Positions 27,105-37,173 are shown, counted from the stretch's first letter. The stretch: DNA of 64,000 nt from CAIKLP01 sp965279595 (GCA_965279595.1 OZ257246.1:1116001-1180000); one strand, 5' to 3'. The notes: generated from the sequence alone by a model not told the origin. Made by a program: numbers and translations.

Positions 27105-27890
27105 ATGGGCAATTACAAAAAACTCATGGCCAAAGTTTATGGTATTGGCGCTTCAATCGTTATCGTTGGTGCACTTTTTAAAATCATTCACTTAAAATTT
27201 GCTAATGAATTATTGATTGTAGGTTTACTTACAGAAGCTTTGATTTTCTTTTTATCAGCTTTCGAAAAGCCACATGAAGAATACGATTGGTCATTAGTTT
27301 ATCCTGAATTAGCAGGAATGGACGCTCATGCTACAAACAAAAAAGCATCTCCAGCTGCAGTTGGAACAGTATCTCAACAATTAGATAAAATGTTGGAAGA
27401 AGCTAAAGTAGGACCTGAGTTAATCGCTAGTTTAGGTGAAGGGCTTAGAAATTTTGGAGATAAAGTTTCTACAATTTCTAACGTAACTGATGCTGCTACC
27501 TCTACTAATGAATTTGCAAGCAAAATGAAAACCGCATCTAAATCTGTTGAAGATTTAAGTTCAGCTTACAACCAAGCTTCTACTTCATTAAATGAAATTG
27601 CTAGCTCAGCTCCAGATTCAAAATTATATCACGAACAAGTACAATTATTATCTAAAAACTTATCATCATTAAATGCGATGTATGAGTTGGAATTACAAGA
27701 TTCAAATAATCACTTGAAAACTTTGAACAAGTTTTATGGAAACGTTTCTGAAACTATGCAAACTTTCAGTGATTCATTAGCAGATGCACGTAGCTTTAAA
27801 GATGAAGTAGGTAAATTAACTAAAAACCTATCATCATTAAATGCAGTTTACGGTAACATGTTATCTGCAATGACAATCAAATCTAACTAA
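27105..27890 (+). CDS. gldL: Type IX secretion motor protein GldL (PorL)
   Basis: Inner membrane motor stator that, with GldM, uses the proton gradient to drive type IX secretion and gliding. Two membrane segments at about 10-30 and 36-55, with Lys and His between (FKIIHLKF) and Glu in TEALIFF, the acidic site for proton flow in this family. The rest is cytoplasmic and helical. The C-terminal part carries an internal repeat: KNLSSLNAMYE near 187 and KNLSSLNAVYG near 243. 261 residues, longer than the roughly 215 of the Flavobacterium form. Lies 51 bases behind gldK. Confidence 0.95.
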   Translation: MGNYKKLMAKVYGIGASIVIVGALFKIIHLKFANELLIVGLLTEALIFFLSAFEKPHEEYDWSLVYPELAGMDAHATNKKASPAAVGTVSQQLDKMLEEAKVGPELIASLGEGLRNFGDKVSTISNVTDAATSTNEFASKMKTASKSVEDLSSAYNQASTSLNEIASSAPDSKLYHEQVQLLSKNLSSLNAMYELELQDSNNHLKTLNKFYGNVSETMQTFSDSLADARSFKDEVGKLTKNLSSLNAVYGNMLSAMTIKSN

Positions 27891-27929
27891 TCAAAAGGAT
27901 TAATAATTTAAGAAACTACTTAGAGAAAG

Positions 27930-29456
27930 ATGGCTGGTAAAGAAACACCAAGGCAGAAAATGATTGGTATGATGTACTTAGTACTAACAGCAATGTTGGC
28001 ACTGAATGTATCAGAAGAATTTATGAATGCCTTTAAATTAGTAAACGACGGTTTAGAAACCACTGCAAGCAATTTTGCTTCAGCGAATAAAATTTCATAC
28101 GATGCTTTTGAATCTTCTTTAAGAAATGATGAAGCAAAGACTAGACCTTTTTATAATAAAGCTCAATTAGCAAAAAAATACACTAGCGAATTGGATTCCT
28201 ATATCGCTGAACTTAAGAAAGAACTTACTGCTGAAGCAGGAGGGATTGATGAAGAAACTGGTGATATTGCGAAAAGAAGTGATATGGAAATTGGTGTTCA
28301 AATGATGATCACTGATAAAAAAGGAACTGAATTAAAAAACAAAATTCTTGAAACAAGAAAGAAGTTAATGGATATGATCGATGAAAAAGATCGTAAAGAT
28401 TTCAACTTCAGTTTAAATGCAGTTGCCCCAGAAAAAGATAAAGAAGGAATTCAAAAAACATGGGAAGAAAAGAATTTTCAAGGGGTACCGGTGACGGCTA
28501 TCGTTACCATCTTATCGAAAATTCAAAATGATAATAAGAATGCAGAAGCAGAAATTGTAAAACATTTGTTGAGCAAAATTAACGCTACTGACTTTAAATT
28601 TGACCAGTTAGAAGCAACTGTTGTGGCTCCAACAAGTTATGTTTTAGTTGGTCAAACATATGAAGCTGATGTATTTATTTCTGCCTCAAGTAAAACACAA
28701 TTACCAAATGTAGTTGTAGGTGGAAGATCTTTACCATTAGAAAATGGAAAAGGTAAATACAAAGTAACTCCAACTCAAGAAGGATTTATTAAATGGGGTG
28801 GTGTAATTAATGTGAAAGGTCCAGATGGTGCTATCAAACCTTATAAGTTTGAAGCAGAATACCAAGCTGCAAAACCTACTGCAGTAGTTTCAGCAGATAA
28901 AATGAATGTACTATACATTGGAGTTGATAATCCTATTTCAGTTTCAGTACCAGGTTTACCAAAAGAAAAATTACGTGCTTCATTGAACGGAAAAGGTTCC
29001 TTAACAGGTTCAAATGGAAAATACATTGCAAGAGTTTCAGAAGCTGGAAAAGTAATGATAACTGTTAGTGGTGAAGTTGCAAAAGGTGATGTGAAACAAT
29101 TAGGTGGAATGGAATATCGTGTAAAACGTGTACCAGATCCTGTTGCTAAAGTTGGTGGTATTGCAAGTGGACCAATGAATGCATCACAATTAAAAGCTCA
29201 ACGCGGTGTATTTGCTGTGTTGGATAATTTTGATTTCGATTTGAAGTTTAATGTTAAATCATATACTGTTACTATTCTACGTGCTCGTCAAGACCCATTG
29301 CGTATTCCTGTTCAAGGTGCGGCAATTACGTCTGAAGTAGTAGGTGCTATGAATGCTTTAGGATCAAAAGACAAAGTGTTGTTTGATGATATTATTGCTT
29401 CTGGTCCGGATGGCTCAAACAGAAGATTGAATAGCGTTATTATAAGCGTACAATAA
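27930..29456 (+). CDS. gldM: Type IX secretion motor protein GldM (PorM)
   Basis: Motor rod of type IX secretion: one N-terminal membrane helix runs through the GldL pentamer and a long periplasmic part reaches the GldK/GldN ring. MAGKETPRQKMIGMMYLVL opens the protein and the helix spans about 13-32; the conserved Arg and Glu residues (RQK, SEEFMNAF) flank it. Residues about 60-215 are helical (domain D1); later parts are beta-rich domains (PTSYVLVGQTYEADVFI onward) and end in GSNRRLNSVIISVQ. 508 residues is normal. 39 bases behind gldL and 17 before gldN. Confidence 0.96.
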   Translation: MAGKETPRQKMIGMMYLVLTAMLALNVSEEFMNAFKLVNDGLETTASNFASANKISYDAFESSLRNDEAKTRPFYNKAQLAKKYTSELDSYIAELKKELTAEAGGIDEETGDIAKRSDMEIGVQMMITDKKGTELKNKILETRKKLMDMIDEKDRKDFNFSLNAVAPEKDKEGIQKTWEEKNFQGVPVTAIVTILSKIQNDNKNAEAEIVKHLLSKINATDFKFDQLEATVVAPTSYVLVGQTYEADVFISASSKTQLPNVVVGGRSLPLENGKGKYKVTPTQEGFIKWGGVINVKGPDGAIKPYKFEAEYQAAKPTAVVSADKMNVLYIGVDNPISVSVPGLPKEKLRASLNGKGSLTGSNGKYIARVSEAGKVMITVSGEVAKGDVKQLGGMEYRVKRVPDPVAKVGGIASGPMNASQLKAQRGVFAVLDNFDFDLKFNVKSYTVTILRARQDPLRIPVQGAAITSEVVGAMNALGSKDKVLFDDIIASGPDGSNRRLNSVIISVQ

Positions 29457-29473
29457 TCTATAGATTTATAGAA

Positions 29474-30310
29474 ATGAAAAAGAAACTAGTAATCTCCTTA
29501 ATTGCCTTATTGTTTACAGTAAGCTTTAGTTTTGCTCAAACTGAACCACCTTTAGATGGTGTTTATCAAAAAAGCAAAGTTAAAACAGCAAGTGTTACTT
29601 CTTATGCTCCACTTCGTGAAGCGGATGTAATGTGGGCAAAACGTGTTTGGCGTGTAATTGATTTGAGAGAAAAACAAAATCTCCCAATGACTTATCCACG
29701 CGCAAAACTAATTGATGTGATTATGGATGCAGTGTTAGCTGGAGAGTTAACTGCTTATAATCCTAATCCTTCTGGTCCAAAAGATTTTGGTGATGAATTT
29801 AAAGTTCCTATGACACCTGAAGAAGTTGCTTCTATTGGTGCTGGTAGTGACACATTAGATGTGGAACAATTAGATGGTACTTTTACTAAAGAAGTTTCTG
29901 TTAGAACATTGAATAGAGATGACATCGTAGCTTATCGTATTAAAGAAGAATGGTTTTTTGATAAACAACGTTCTATTTTCGAACCTAGAATTATTGGTAT
30001 CGCACCAATCTATGTTTACAAAAATTCTGCTGGAGAATCAGTAGGTCAAGGTCCATTGTTTTGGATATATTTTAACGAAGCAAGAAAAATATTCGCTCAA
30101 TCGGAAGTTTTCAATCGTCAGAATGATGCTGGTCGTTTAAGTTATGATGACTTTTTTGTTCAAAGATTGTTTAGTAGTTATATCACTAAATGGTCTAACG
30201 AAAAAGATTACCGTATTGAAGATTATGCAACTGGTATGGATGGCTTAGTTGAAGCAAATAAAATTAAACAAGAATTGTTCAAATTTGAACATGACCTTTG
30301 GGAATATTAG
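29474..30310 (+). CDS. gldN: Type IX secretion / gliding protein GldN (PorN)
   Basis: Periplasmic ring partner of GldK and GldM in type IX secretion. Signal peptide (ending SFAQ), then PPLDGVYQKSKV, READVMWAKRVWRVIDLREK, the basic LPMTYPRAKLIDVIMD stretch, VAYRIKEEWFFDKQRS and the last helix FFVQRLFSSYITKWSNE. 278 residues fits the family. It closes the gldKLMN operon, which a strong terminator ends 18 bases on. Confidence 0.95.
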   Translation: MKKKLVISLIALLFTVSFSFAQTEPPLDGVYQKSKVKTASVTSYAPLREADVMWAKRVWRVIDLREKQNLPMTYPRAKLIDVIMDAVLAGELTAYNPNPSGPKDFGDEFKVPMTPEEVASIGAGSDTLDVEQLDGTFTKEVSVRTLNRDDIVAYRIKEEWFFDKQRSIFEPRIIGIAPIYVYKNSAGESVGQGPLFWIYFNEARKIFAQSEVFNRQNDAGRLSYDDFFVQRLFSSYITKWSNEKDYRIEDYATGMDGLVEANKIKQELFKFEHDLWEY

Positions 30311-30327
30311 TATCAAAAGAATTTTAC

Positions 30328-30362
30328 AAAAAAGTTGACTAGCAATAGTCAACTTTTTTTTT
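30328..30362 (+). terminator. Terminator of the gldKLMN operon
   Basis: AAAAAAGTTGACT pairs perfectly with AGTCAACTTTTTT around an AGCAAT loop and ends in a run of T. The A tract before the stem could let it work on the minus strand too, but no minus-strand gene ends here. Confidence 0.92.
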
Positions 30363-30500
30363 GCATTTTTATTTCTCATCAACTTTTTTTCTCGCGATAT
30401 CAATTTAAATAATACTTAAAAAGTATGTCTGAAAATCTAGTTCATTACTTTTCATTCGCATTCATTCCTATTTCTTACCTTTAATTAAAAATTAGAAGTT

Positions 30501-32309
30501 TTGGCAAATTTTGATCATCGCGAAGCCCTAGAAAAAATTCCACACAAACCGGGGATTTATCAATATTATGATGAATCAAATTCTTTGTTATACATTGGCA
30601 AAGCCAAAGATTTAAGAAACAGAGTTAGTTCCTATTTTAACAATGATCGTGTTAATGCAAAAACTAAAGTTTTAGTAAGCAAAATTCGGGATATTAAAAT
30701 TACCATAGTTGATACTGAAATCGACGCTTGGTTATTAGAGAATGCATTAATAAAACAACATCAACCACGCTATAATATCTTATTAAAGGATGATAAAACA
30801 TTTTCATCTATTTGTATTAAGAAAGAAAGATTTCCTAGGATATTTCCGACTCGTAGAATAATTAAAGATGGCTCAACGTATTTAGGTCCATATGCTTCAG
30901 GGCGAATGATGCAAACTATTTTAGAAGTAATTAAAAATGTTTTCCCTTTAAGAAATTGCAATTTGGCATTAACCGAAGCGAATATTCAAGCAGGTAAATT
31001 TAAAGTTTGCTTAGAGTATCAAATTGGAAATTGTAAAGGCCCTTGTCAAGGTTTTCAAACATTGGATGATTACGAAGAAAATATCAAAGCCATTAAAGAA
31101 ATTTTAAGGGGTAATATCAATCCTATTTTGCAAGAATTAAAAGGAGAAATGAATGAAGCCGCTGCTTCAATGAATTTTGAACTGGCAAATGTTTATAAAG
31201 AGAAAATGGAAACTTTGGAGAATTACCAAAGTAAATCTACTGTGGTAAGTACAACTATTGACAATGTTGATGTATTCTCAATTTCATCTGATGAAAAATT
31301 AGCTTTTGTAAATTATTTGAAAGTTAACAATGGTGCAATAACCCAATCACATACAATTGAATTACGGAAAAAATTAGATGAGAGTGATGAAGAATTATTA
31401 TTGATTGCTATTAGTGATATGCGAAGTAGATTTGAAAGTAATGCTAAAGAAATAATTGTTCCTTTTGAATTAGAAATGAGTGTTGATGATCGATTGAAGT
31501 TCACAGTACCTAAATTAGGTGATAAAAAAAACCTTTTGGATCTTTCTTTAAAAAATGCACTGTTCTTTAGAAAATCAAAAATTGAGCAGTATGAAAAACT
31601 AAATCCAGAAGTTAGAACCGAAAGACTTTTATTGCAATTGCAAAAAGACTTACGATTAAATCAATTGCCTGTTCATATTGAATGTTTTGACAATTCTAAT
31701 TTTCAGGGGAAGTATCCGGTGTCTGCAATTGTTGTTTTCAAGAACGCAAAACCTTCAAAAAAGGATTACCGACACTTCCATGTTAAAACAGTGGAAGGAC
31801 CTAATGATTTTGCTACTATGGAAGAGGCGGTTTATAGGCGATATAAACGATTGTTGGAAGAGAATGAGCCATTGCCTCAATTGGTTGTTATTGATGGAGG
31901 TAAGGGCCAGCTATCATCTGCTATGGCGAGTTTAAAGAAATTGGGTATTGAAAAGAAATTGACAGTAATTGGAATTGCAAAACGATTAGAAGAAATATAT
32001 TATCCAGGCGATTCTTTACCGCTGTACATTGATAAGAAATCTGAAAGTTTAAAAATTATTCAACAATTGCGTGATGAAGCACATCGTTTTGGAATAACCT
32101 TTCACAGAAAACTACGCGACAAGGGAACCTTGGTTTCAGAGCTTGAAAGTATTGAAGGTATTGGTAAAACAACAGTTGAAAAACTGTTATCTAAATTCAA
32201 ATCAGTTAAAAAAATAAAAGAAGCAAAGCCAGAAGATTTATTAATTGTTTTGAATAGTAAACAACTTCAAGCTTTGCAAAATTATTTTTTTATAACAAAT
32301 GAAGAATAA
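30501..32309 (+). CDS. uvrC: UvrABC excinuclease subunit C
   Basis: Makes both incisions in nucleotide excision repair. The start is TTG at 30501, with an in-frame stop 13 bases upstream and AGAAG just ahead, so no ATG start is possible before residue 137 or so; MANFDHREALEKIPHKPG follows. Domains in order: GIY-YIG nuclease (GIYQYY, LLYIGKAKDLRNRV), a Cys-containing linker (NCKGPCQGF), UVR motif (about 210-235), the RNase H-like nuclease (IECFDNSNFQG, VVIDGGKGQLS) and helix-hairpin-helix (LESIEGIGKTTVEKLL). 602 residues is normal. It ends 1 base before the convergent penicillin-binding protein gene, without a visible terminator. Confidence 0.96.
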   Translation: MANFDHREALEKIPHKPGIYQYYDESNSLLYIGKAKDLRNRVSSYFNNDRVNAKTKVLVSKIRDIKITIVDTEIDAWLLENALIKQHQPRYNILLKDDKTFSSICIKKERFPRIFPTRRIIKDGSTYLGPYASGRMMQTILEVIKNVFPLRNCNLALTEANIQAGKFKVCLEYQIGNCKGPCQGFQTLDDYEENIKAIKEILRGNINPILQELKGEMNEAAASMNFELANVYKEKMETLENYQSKSTVVSTTIDNVDVFSISSDEKLAFVNYLKVNNGAITQSHTIELRKKLDESDEELLLIAISDMRSRFESNAKEIIVPFELEMSVDDRLKFTVPKLGDKKNLLDLSLKNALFFRKSKIEQYEKLNPEVRTERLLLQLQKDLRLNQLPVHIECFDNSNFQGKYPVSAIVVFKNAKPSKKDYRHFHVKTVEGPNDFATMEEAVYRRYKRLLEENEPLPQLVVIDGGKGQLSSAMASLKKLGIEKKLTVIGIAKRLEEIYYPGDSLPLYIDKKSESLKIIQQLRDEAHRFGITFHRKLRDKGTLVSELESIEGIGKTTVEKLLSKFKSVKKIKEAKPEDLLIVLNSKQLQALQNYFFITNEE

Positions 32310-32310
32310 A

Positions 32311-34524
32311 TTAAAATTCTAATCCAGGGTTGGTTGAATTAGTGCTTTGCTTTTTATATTTCTCACAATCAATTTCCACATTTAATCCGCCAATAGGAGC
32401 TTCAAAATCGCCATTAGAAATTTTAAGTTGTGGATCAGCATATACTTTCTTCATATATAATGCCCAAATAGGTAATGCAGTATTTGCACCTTCACCTAAA
32501 TTGGTTGATCTAAAATGTACAGAACGATCTTCAGCACCAGTCCAAACTCCAGAAACTAAATCAGGTGTAATTCCAATAAACCAACCATCAGAATTTTCTT
32601 GTGTTGTTCCTGTTTTACCAGCAATTGGATTAGTGAATCTATATCTTGGACCACGTAATCTTAAGCCTGTTCCTTTATCAATCACACCTCTTAACATATA
32701 TAACATTAAATAGGCTGTTTGTTCACTAAGGGCGTCTACTTTACGAGGAACTTTTTCAAATAAAACATTTCCATTTTTATCTTCAATTCTAGTGATGTAA
32801 ACAGGTTCTGTCCATACTCCCTTATTTGCAAAAGTTGAATATGCACCAACCATTTCATAAAGTGAAACATCAGGTGTGCCTAAACAAATAGAAGGATATG
32901 CTGGAATATCAGAAGTGATCCCCATTTTTTTGGCAACATTAACTACTGCTTGTGGCCCAACTTGTTTCATCATAAAGGCAGTAATTAAATTTACTGAATT
33001 AGCTAAACCCATTCTCAAAGTCATCATTCCTCCTTCATTTCCATCTGAATTTTTAGGCGACCAATTATCAAAGTCTTCAAATACAATTGGCAAATTAGGT
33101 GCTTCATAACATGGCGACCAACCATTGTCCATAGCAACTGTATAAACAAATGGTTTGAATGTTGAACCAACTTGTCTCTTTCCAACTTTTACTTGATCAT
33201 ATTTAAAATATTCATAATCTGGTCCACCAACCCAAGCTTTAACTGCTCCAGTATGTGGGTCCATTGACATGAAACTAGATCTCAAATACCATTTATAATA
33301 TTTGATGGAATCAATTGGAGATAGTGTTGTATCAATATCACCTGACCAAGAAAATAAAGTCATTTTAACAGGAGTTTCAAATGCAGTTTTAATATCTGAT
33401 TCTGAAAAACCTTCTTCTACCATTTGTTGGTAGCGATCACTTCGTTTCATTGATTTAATAATGATTTCAGTTTCTTTGCCCCATGGGGTTCTGCCTTTCC
33501 AATGCTTATAAAATTCTTTTTGCAAATAGGTTAAATGTTCTTTCACAGCCTGCTCAGCATAGGCTTGCATTCTTGAATCAATTGTAGTATATATTTTTAA
33601 TCCATCGCGATACAAATCATAATTTTCTCCATCTGCTTTTTTATTTTCTTTACACCATGTAGTAATTTCTTGTCGAATATATTCTCTGAAATAAGTTGCG
33701 AGTCCTTGGTTATGATCCGGACTTTGAAATTTAAGTGCTAATTCTTTTTCTTTATTTTCTTTTAATTCTTTTTCGGTGATGTAACCATATTTTTCCATCT
33801 GTTCCAATACCACATTTCTTCTTGCCAATGCTCTATCTGGATTTCTAATGGGTGAAAAAACAGTTGTACCTTTTAATATTCCAACTAATAATGCTGCTTC
33901 ATCAACACTTAATTTATCAGGTGTTTTATTGAAATAAGTTTTGGAGGCTGATTTAATTCCGTATGAATTACTTCCAAAATCAACAGTATTGAAATACATG
34001 GTGATGATTTCTTCTTTTGTATAATTTCGTTCAATTTTTATGGCAGTTAACCATTCTTTTAATTTGATAATACCAATATTGAAAATGGTTTGACGTTTAC
34101 GTGGGAATAAATTTTTAGCTAATTGTTGAGTGATGGTACTTGATCCTCTCTTTTTACCAATCATAGTATAAACAACAATTGCAAATGTACCTTTCAAATC
34201 AACACCTGAATGTTTATAGAATCTGATATCTTCAGTGGCTATCAAGGCATTTACTAAATTTGGAGAAAGGTCTTTAAATTTCGCGTTGGAACGATTTTGC
34301 ACATAATAAGTTCCTAAAACAGTAGCATCCGAGGATAGCACTTCTGAAGCTAAGTTGCTTCGTGGATTTTCTAAATCACGAAAAGAAGGTAAAGCACCAA
34401 AGAGTCCGAAACCTACAGAAGTGATTAATAGTATGAAGAATACAAATCCATAAATTATTACTTTCCAAAATATATTTCTATATCTTTTTATTTCTTCATT
34501 TGATATGGTAGAATTCTTACTCAT
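32311..34524 (-). CDS. Class A penicillin-binding protein (PBP1A)
   Basis: Bifunctional peptidoglycan synthase in the inner membrane. One membrane helix at about 17-40, then a GT51 transglycosylase domain with ATEDIRFYKHSGVD (catalytic Glu) and STITQQLAKNLF. The transpeptidase domain has GSTFKPF (active Ser454, with Lys in the STFK motif), SVN and KTGTT. 737 residues fits. The gene starts inside the end of the PorW/SprE-like gene (8-base overlap), so peptidoglycan synthesis and type IX secretion genes are translationally linked here. Confidence 0.95.
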   Translation of the reverse strand: MSKNSTISNEEIKRYRNIFWKVIIYGFVFFILLITSVGFGLFGALPSFRDLENPRSNLASEVLSSDATVLGTYYVQNRSNAKFKDLSPNLVNALIATEDIRFYKHSGVDLKGTFAIVVYTMIGKKRGSSTITQQLAKNLFPRKRQTIFNIGIIKLKEWLTAIKIERNYTKEEIITMYFNTVDFGSNSYGIKSASKTYFNKTPDKLSVDEAALLVGILKGTTVFSPIRNPDRALARRNVVLEQMEKYGYITEKELKENKEKELALKFQSPDHNQGLATYFREYIRQEITTWCKENKKADGENYDLYRDGLKIYTTIDSRMQAYAEQAVKEHLTYLQKEFYKHWKGRTPWGKETEIIIKSMKRSDRYQQMVEEGFSESDIKTAFETPVKMTLFSWSGDIDTTLSPIDSIKYYKWYLRSSFMSMDPHTGAVKAWVGGPDYEYFKYDQVKVGKRQVGSTFKPFVYTVAMDNGWSPCYEAPNLPIVFEDFDNWSPKNSDGNEGGMMTLRMGLANSVNLITAFMMKQVGPQAVVNVAKKMGITSDIPAYPSICLGTPDVSLYEMVGAYSTFANKGVWTEPVYITRIEDKNGNVLFEKVPRKVDALSEQTAYLMLYMLRGVIDKGTGLRLRGPRYRFTNPIAGKTGTTQENSDGWFIGITPDLVSGVWTGAEDRSVHFRSTNLGEGANTALPIWALYMKKVYADPQLKISNGDFEAPIGGLNVEIDCEKYKKQSTNSTNPGLEF

Positions 34525-37129
34525 TTATTTGATAATTTCCTTGGTAAAATTGAAGATATTTTTTGATATCTTTTTTCTCTTGTAATATTTTATAATTTTT
34601 TTCGGAGATAATTGAAACCGAATAATTTCCTTTTGCAATTTTAATAATATCTGAAGCTTGTTTATTTAACTCTGCAAGATATTCATTTGATTTGATAACA
34701 TCTGGGAAAGATTTAACCAATATAACTTGTAATTCATCTCCAATTAATTCGGAGTTCACAGTTAGGTTTGAAAGTGAAAACTGTTTGCTATTGAACCGAC
34801 TTGTTTGAATTTTCGTTTCTTTTAAAATTGATTTCATGTCTGTGGAAATCATTACCATATAACTGGCTTTATTCTCAATTAAATAAGGTGATGGTTCTTC
34901 AGCTTTAGATAATGCCAATGCTGGGTTTTTCTTTTCAGCAATTTTTTGCAAAGTTTCTCTTGCTAAAGTTGCAACTTCTGATGATGGATAATTTTTAATT
35001 AAATCATTCAATGCAAATTCCAAAGCATCTAGGCCATTGGTTTTAGCAACACTCATTGCATAAAGATAACTATACTTTGGACCCACACTTGTTGATGCAT
35101 AGGCAGTGTCCATAAAATTTTTATATGAAATCACTTGAGTATAATCACCCTGAATATAACTTGCATATAATTGTTCGTAAAAACTTTGTGCTTTTTTATC
35201 TACTGCTTCTTTTTCAGAAGTATAACTTGGGTCAATAATTACTTTTGCGAATAAAGAGTTTGGGAATTCAGTAAGAATTTTATTTTTAAAGAAATCTGAT
35301 TTCTTTTGATTGTTAACACTTAAATATTGACGATATAAATTGTAATATGTTTCGGCTTTTAATTTATTTTCTGGAAATCTACTTAATAAAGTTTCATAAG
35401 CCAAAATAGATTCTTTAGTATTAATAATTTCTTCCCTATAAAATTGTCCAATATTATAATATGCATTAACCATTTTATCTACTGAAACATTTACTGCATT
35501 TTCAGTCAATGGTAAATTCGATAAATATTTTTTTCTATTTGCTGCGTCTTCGTCTTTTGCATTTCCAGAATTAATGGTTTCAATTTCTGGTTCAGTACTA
35601 TTATTTAATGAGGTAAATGTTTCTTTATTACTTCTTCTCCAATTGTCTTCTAAAGTTCTTCTACTATATCGTTTTAAGAATTCTGAATATCCTAAACTTA
35701 CTGCAGAAGTGTTATAAAAATAAAAAGTAGATCCCGATGCAGCTTGACCTGGGTTTGCAGCATTTGTATTGTTAGCTAAATTATTTGTTAAGCTTTCTTT
35801 TAGTCTTTGATCTTCTTCTTCTTTTCTTTGTTTTTCTTCCTTATCTTTTTTAATAATCCTATCTATTAGTTTATTTCTTTCTGATTCAGGCATCTTGGCA
35901 ATGCGTTGTAAACTATCTTCTCTTTTAATTATTTTTAAATTGTCAACCAATTTAGTTAAACTCCTTTTTCTATTCATCACAAGATCATAACTTGGATGTT
36001 CCTTAGCAAGAAAAGTACTTGCACTATCATAATACATTTGGGCTGGCTCATAATTTAAATCATCAAAATAAATATTTGCAGCTTTTAAATAGGATAATCC
36101 TTTTTGTGGGAAATTGTTGATACTGCTTCCTGCTGATAATTTATAATAGGTTAAAGCTTTGTCTGTATTATTTTCATTTTCATAAATCGATGCTAAAGAA
36201 TAATAAATTTGATCTTTGAATTCTTTGTTTTTTGCATCCTTCAACATTTTATTTAATGATTTCTCAATTTCTTTTTTTGATGCGATTGATTGTGTTTGAA
36301 ATAAACGAGAGGAATTTATTCTTGCGTTGAATAGCATTTCATAGCTCGGATTCATTTTTACCACTTTCTGATAAGTGATTGAAGCCTTACTTGGGTCATC
36401 TACTTTTTCATAAAGTTGAGCTAAAATGTAAGTATATCTTACTCTAGTATTTTTTTTCTTTGTAGTAGTTAATGATTTTTCTAAATACTCAATGGCTTTA
36501 CTGTAATTTTTTTTCGCTATATAATAATGAGCAACTGCAGCAAATAAATCATCCAATTGTTTTTTAGGAATAGTTTCACTTGCCAATGCCACATTAACAA
36601 CAGACTCTGCTTGTGCTAATTTATTAAGCTGAACATAACAACGAATAAGCCAAATATAAGCCTCATTACCACTTGGTTTAGTTTTGTATTTTCCAGCTAC
36701 ATATTGAAATGATTCAATGGCTGTGAAATAATCCTTTTTGAAAAAATATGCTCTACCAATTTCTAGGTAACAGTTATCAATCCATTTGCTAATCTCATGA
36801 CGTTGTACAACAAATGATGCTTTTTTGATGGCTTCATCAAGTGGTTGATTGGAACCTTTATTCCCTTTAGCAGTTGGCCCAGCTTGACTTTCATTACTAA
36901 CTTTATAAATTGGCAGTAATTCATCATAGCGATCTACAAAGTTCTGTTCATTTTGAAAAGCAACTTGGTCAATTCGCATTTTAGCATTGAAGTAGCCATT
37001 GTAATGCGCAGTTACATTATGATAGGCTCTTTTAAGTGCAGTATTTTTCTTTTTGGACTTGCAAGCATTTAATAGCATGCAAGCACATAAAAAAATGACT
37101 AGAAATATATTTAAACTTAACTTTCTCAA
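34517..37129 (-). CDS. PorW/SprE-like TPR lipoprotein of type IX secretion
   Basis: A large TPR lipoprotein of the PorW/SprE group, which in other Bacteroidota links the GldKN ring to the outer membrane translocon. No ATG opens the frame: it is open from a TTG at 37168, but the TTG at 37129 (MRKLSLNIFLVIF) gives a clean signal with lipobox LLNAC, so I start there, about 870 residues. The mature end KSKKKNTALKRAYHNVTAHYN plus GYFNAK is the PorW/SprE opening. TPR units run from about 100 to 430; a low-complexity Glu/Lys stretch follows at about 440-470; more TPR units come after 560. It overlaps the PBP1A gene. Confidence 0.8.
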   Translation of the reverse strand: MRKLSLNIFLVIFLCACMLLNACKSKKKNTALKRAYHNVTAHYNGYFNAKMRIDQVAFQNEQNFVDRYDELLPIYKVSNESQAGPTAKGNKGSNQPLDEAIKKASFVVQRHEISKWIDNCYLEIGRAYFFKKDYFTAIESFQYVAGKYKTKPSGNEAYIWLIRCYVQLNKLAQAESVVNVALASETIPKKQLDDLFAAVAHYYIAKKNYSKAIEYLEKSLTTTKKKNTRVRYTYILAQLYEKVDDPSKASITYQKVVKMNPSYEMLFNARINSSRLFQTQSIASKKEIEKSLNKMLKDAKNKEFKDQIYYSLASIYENENNTDKALTYYKLSAGSSINNFPQKGLSYLKAANIYFDDLNYEPAQMYYDSASTFLAKEHPSYDLVMNRKRSLTKLVDNLKIIKREDSLQRIAKMPESERNKLIDRIIKKDKEEKQRKEEEDQRLKESLTNNLANNTNAANPGQAASGSTFYFYNTSAVSLGYSEFLKRYSRRTLEDNWRRSNKETFTSLNNSTEPEIETINSGNAKDEDAANRKKYLSNLPLTENAVNVSVDKMVNAYYNIGQFYREEIINTKESILAYETLLSRFPENKLKAETYYNLYRQYLSVNNQKKSDFFKNKILTEFPNSLFAKVIIDPSYTSEKEAVDKKAQSFYEQLYASYIQGDYTQVISYKNFMDTAYASTSVGPKYSYLYAMSVAKTNGLDALEFALNDLIKNYPSSEVATLARETLQKIAEKKNPALALSKAEEPSPYLIENKASYMVMISTDMKSILKETKIQTSRFNSKQFSLSNLTVNSELIGDELQVILVKSFPDVIKSNEYLAELNKQASDIIKIAKGNYSVSIISEKNYKILQEKKDIKKYLQFYQGNYQINE

Positions 37130-37165
37130 TTGTTGGATACCTGTCGTACTATAACTAAAGGAATA

Positions 37166-37173
37166 CAAATTTA
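37166..37173 (-). promoter_or_regulatory. Possible -7 element of the PorW/SprE-PBP1A unit
   Basis: On the minus strand this reads TAAATTTG, an exact TAnnTTTG match. It overlaps the TTG at 37168, which argues that translation starts further in, at 37129. No good upstream TTTG is seen. Confidence 0.35.
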
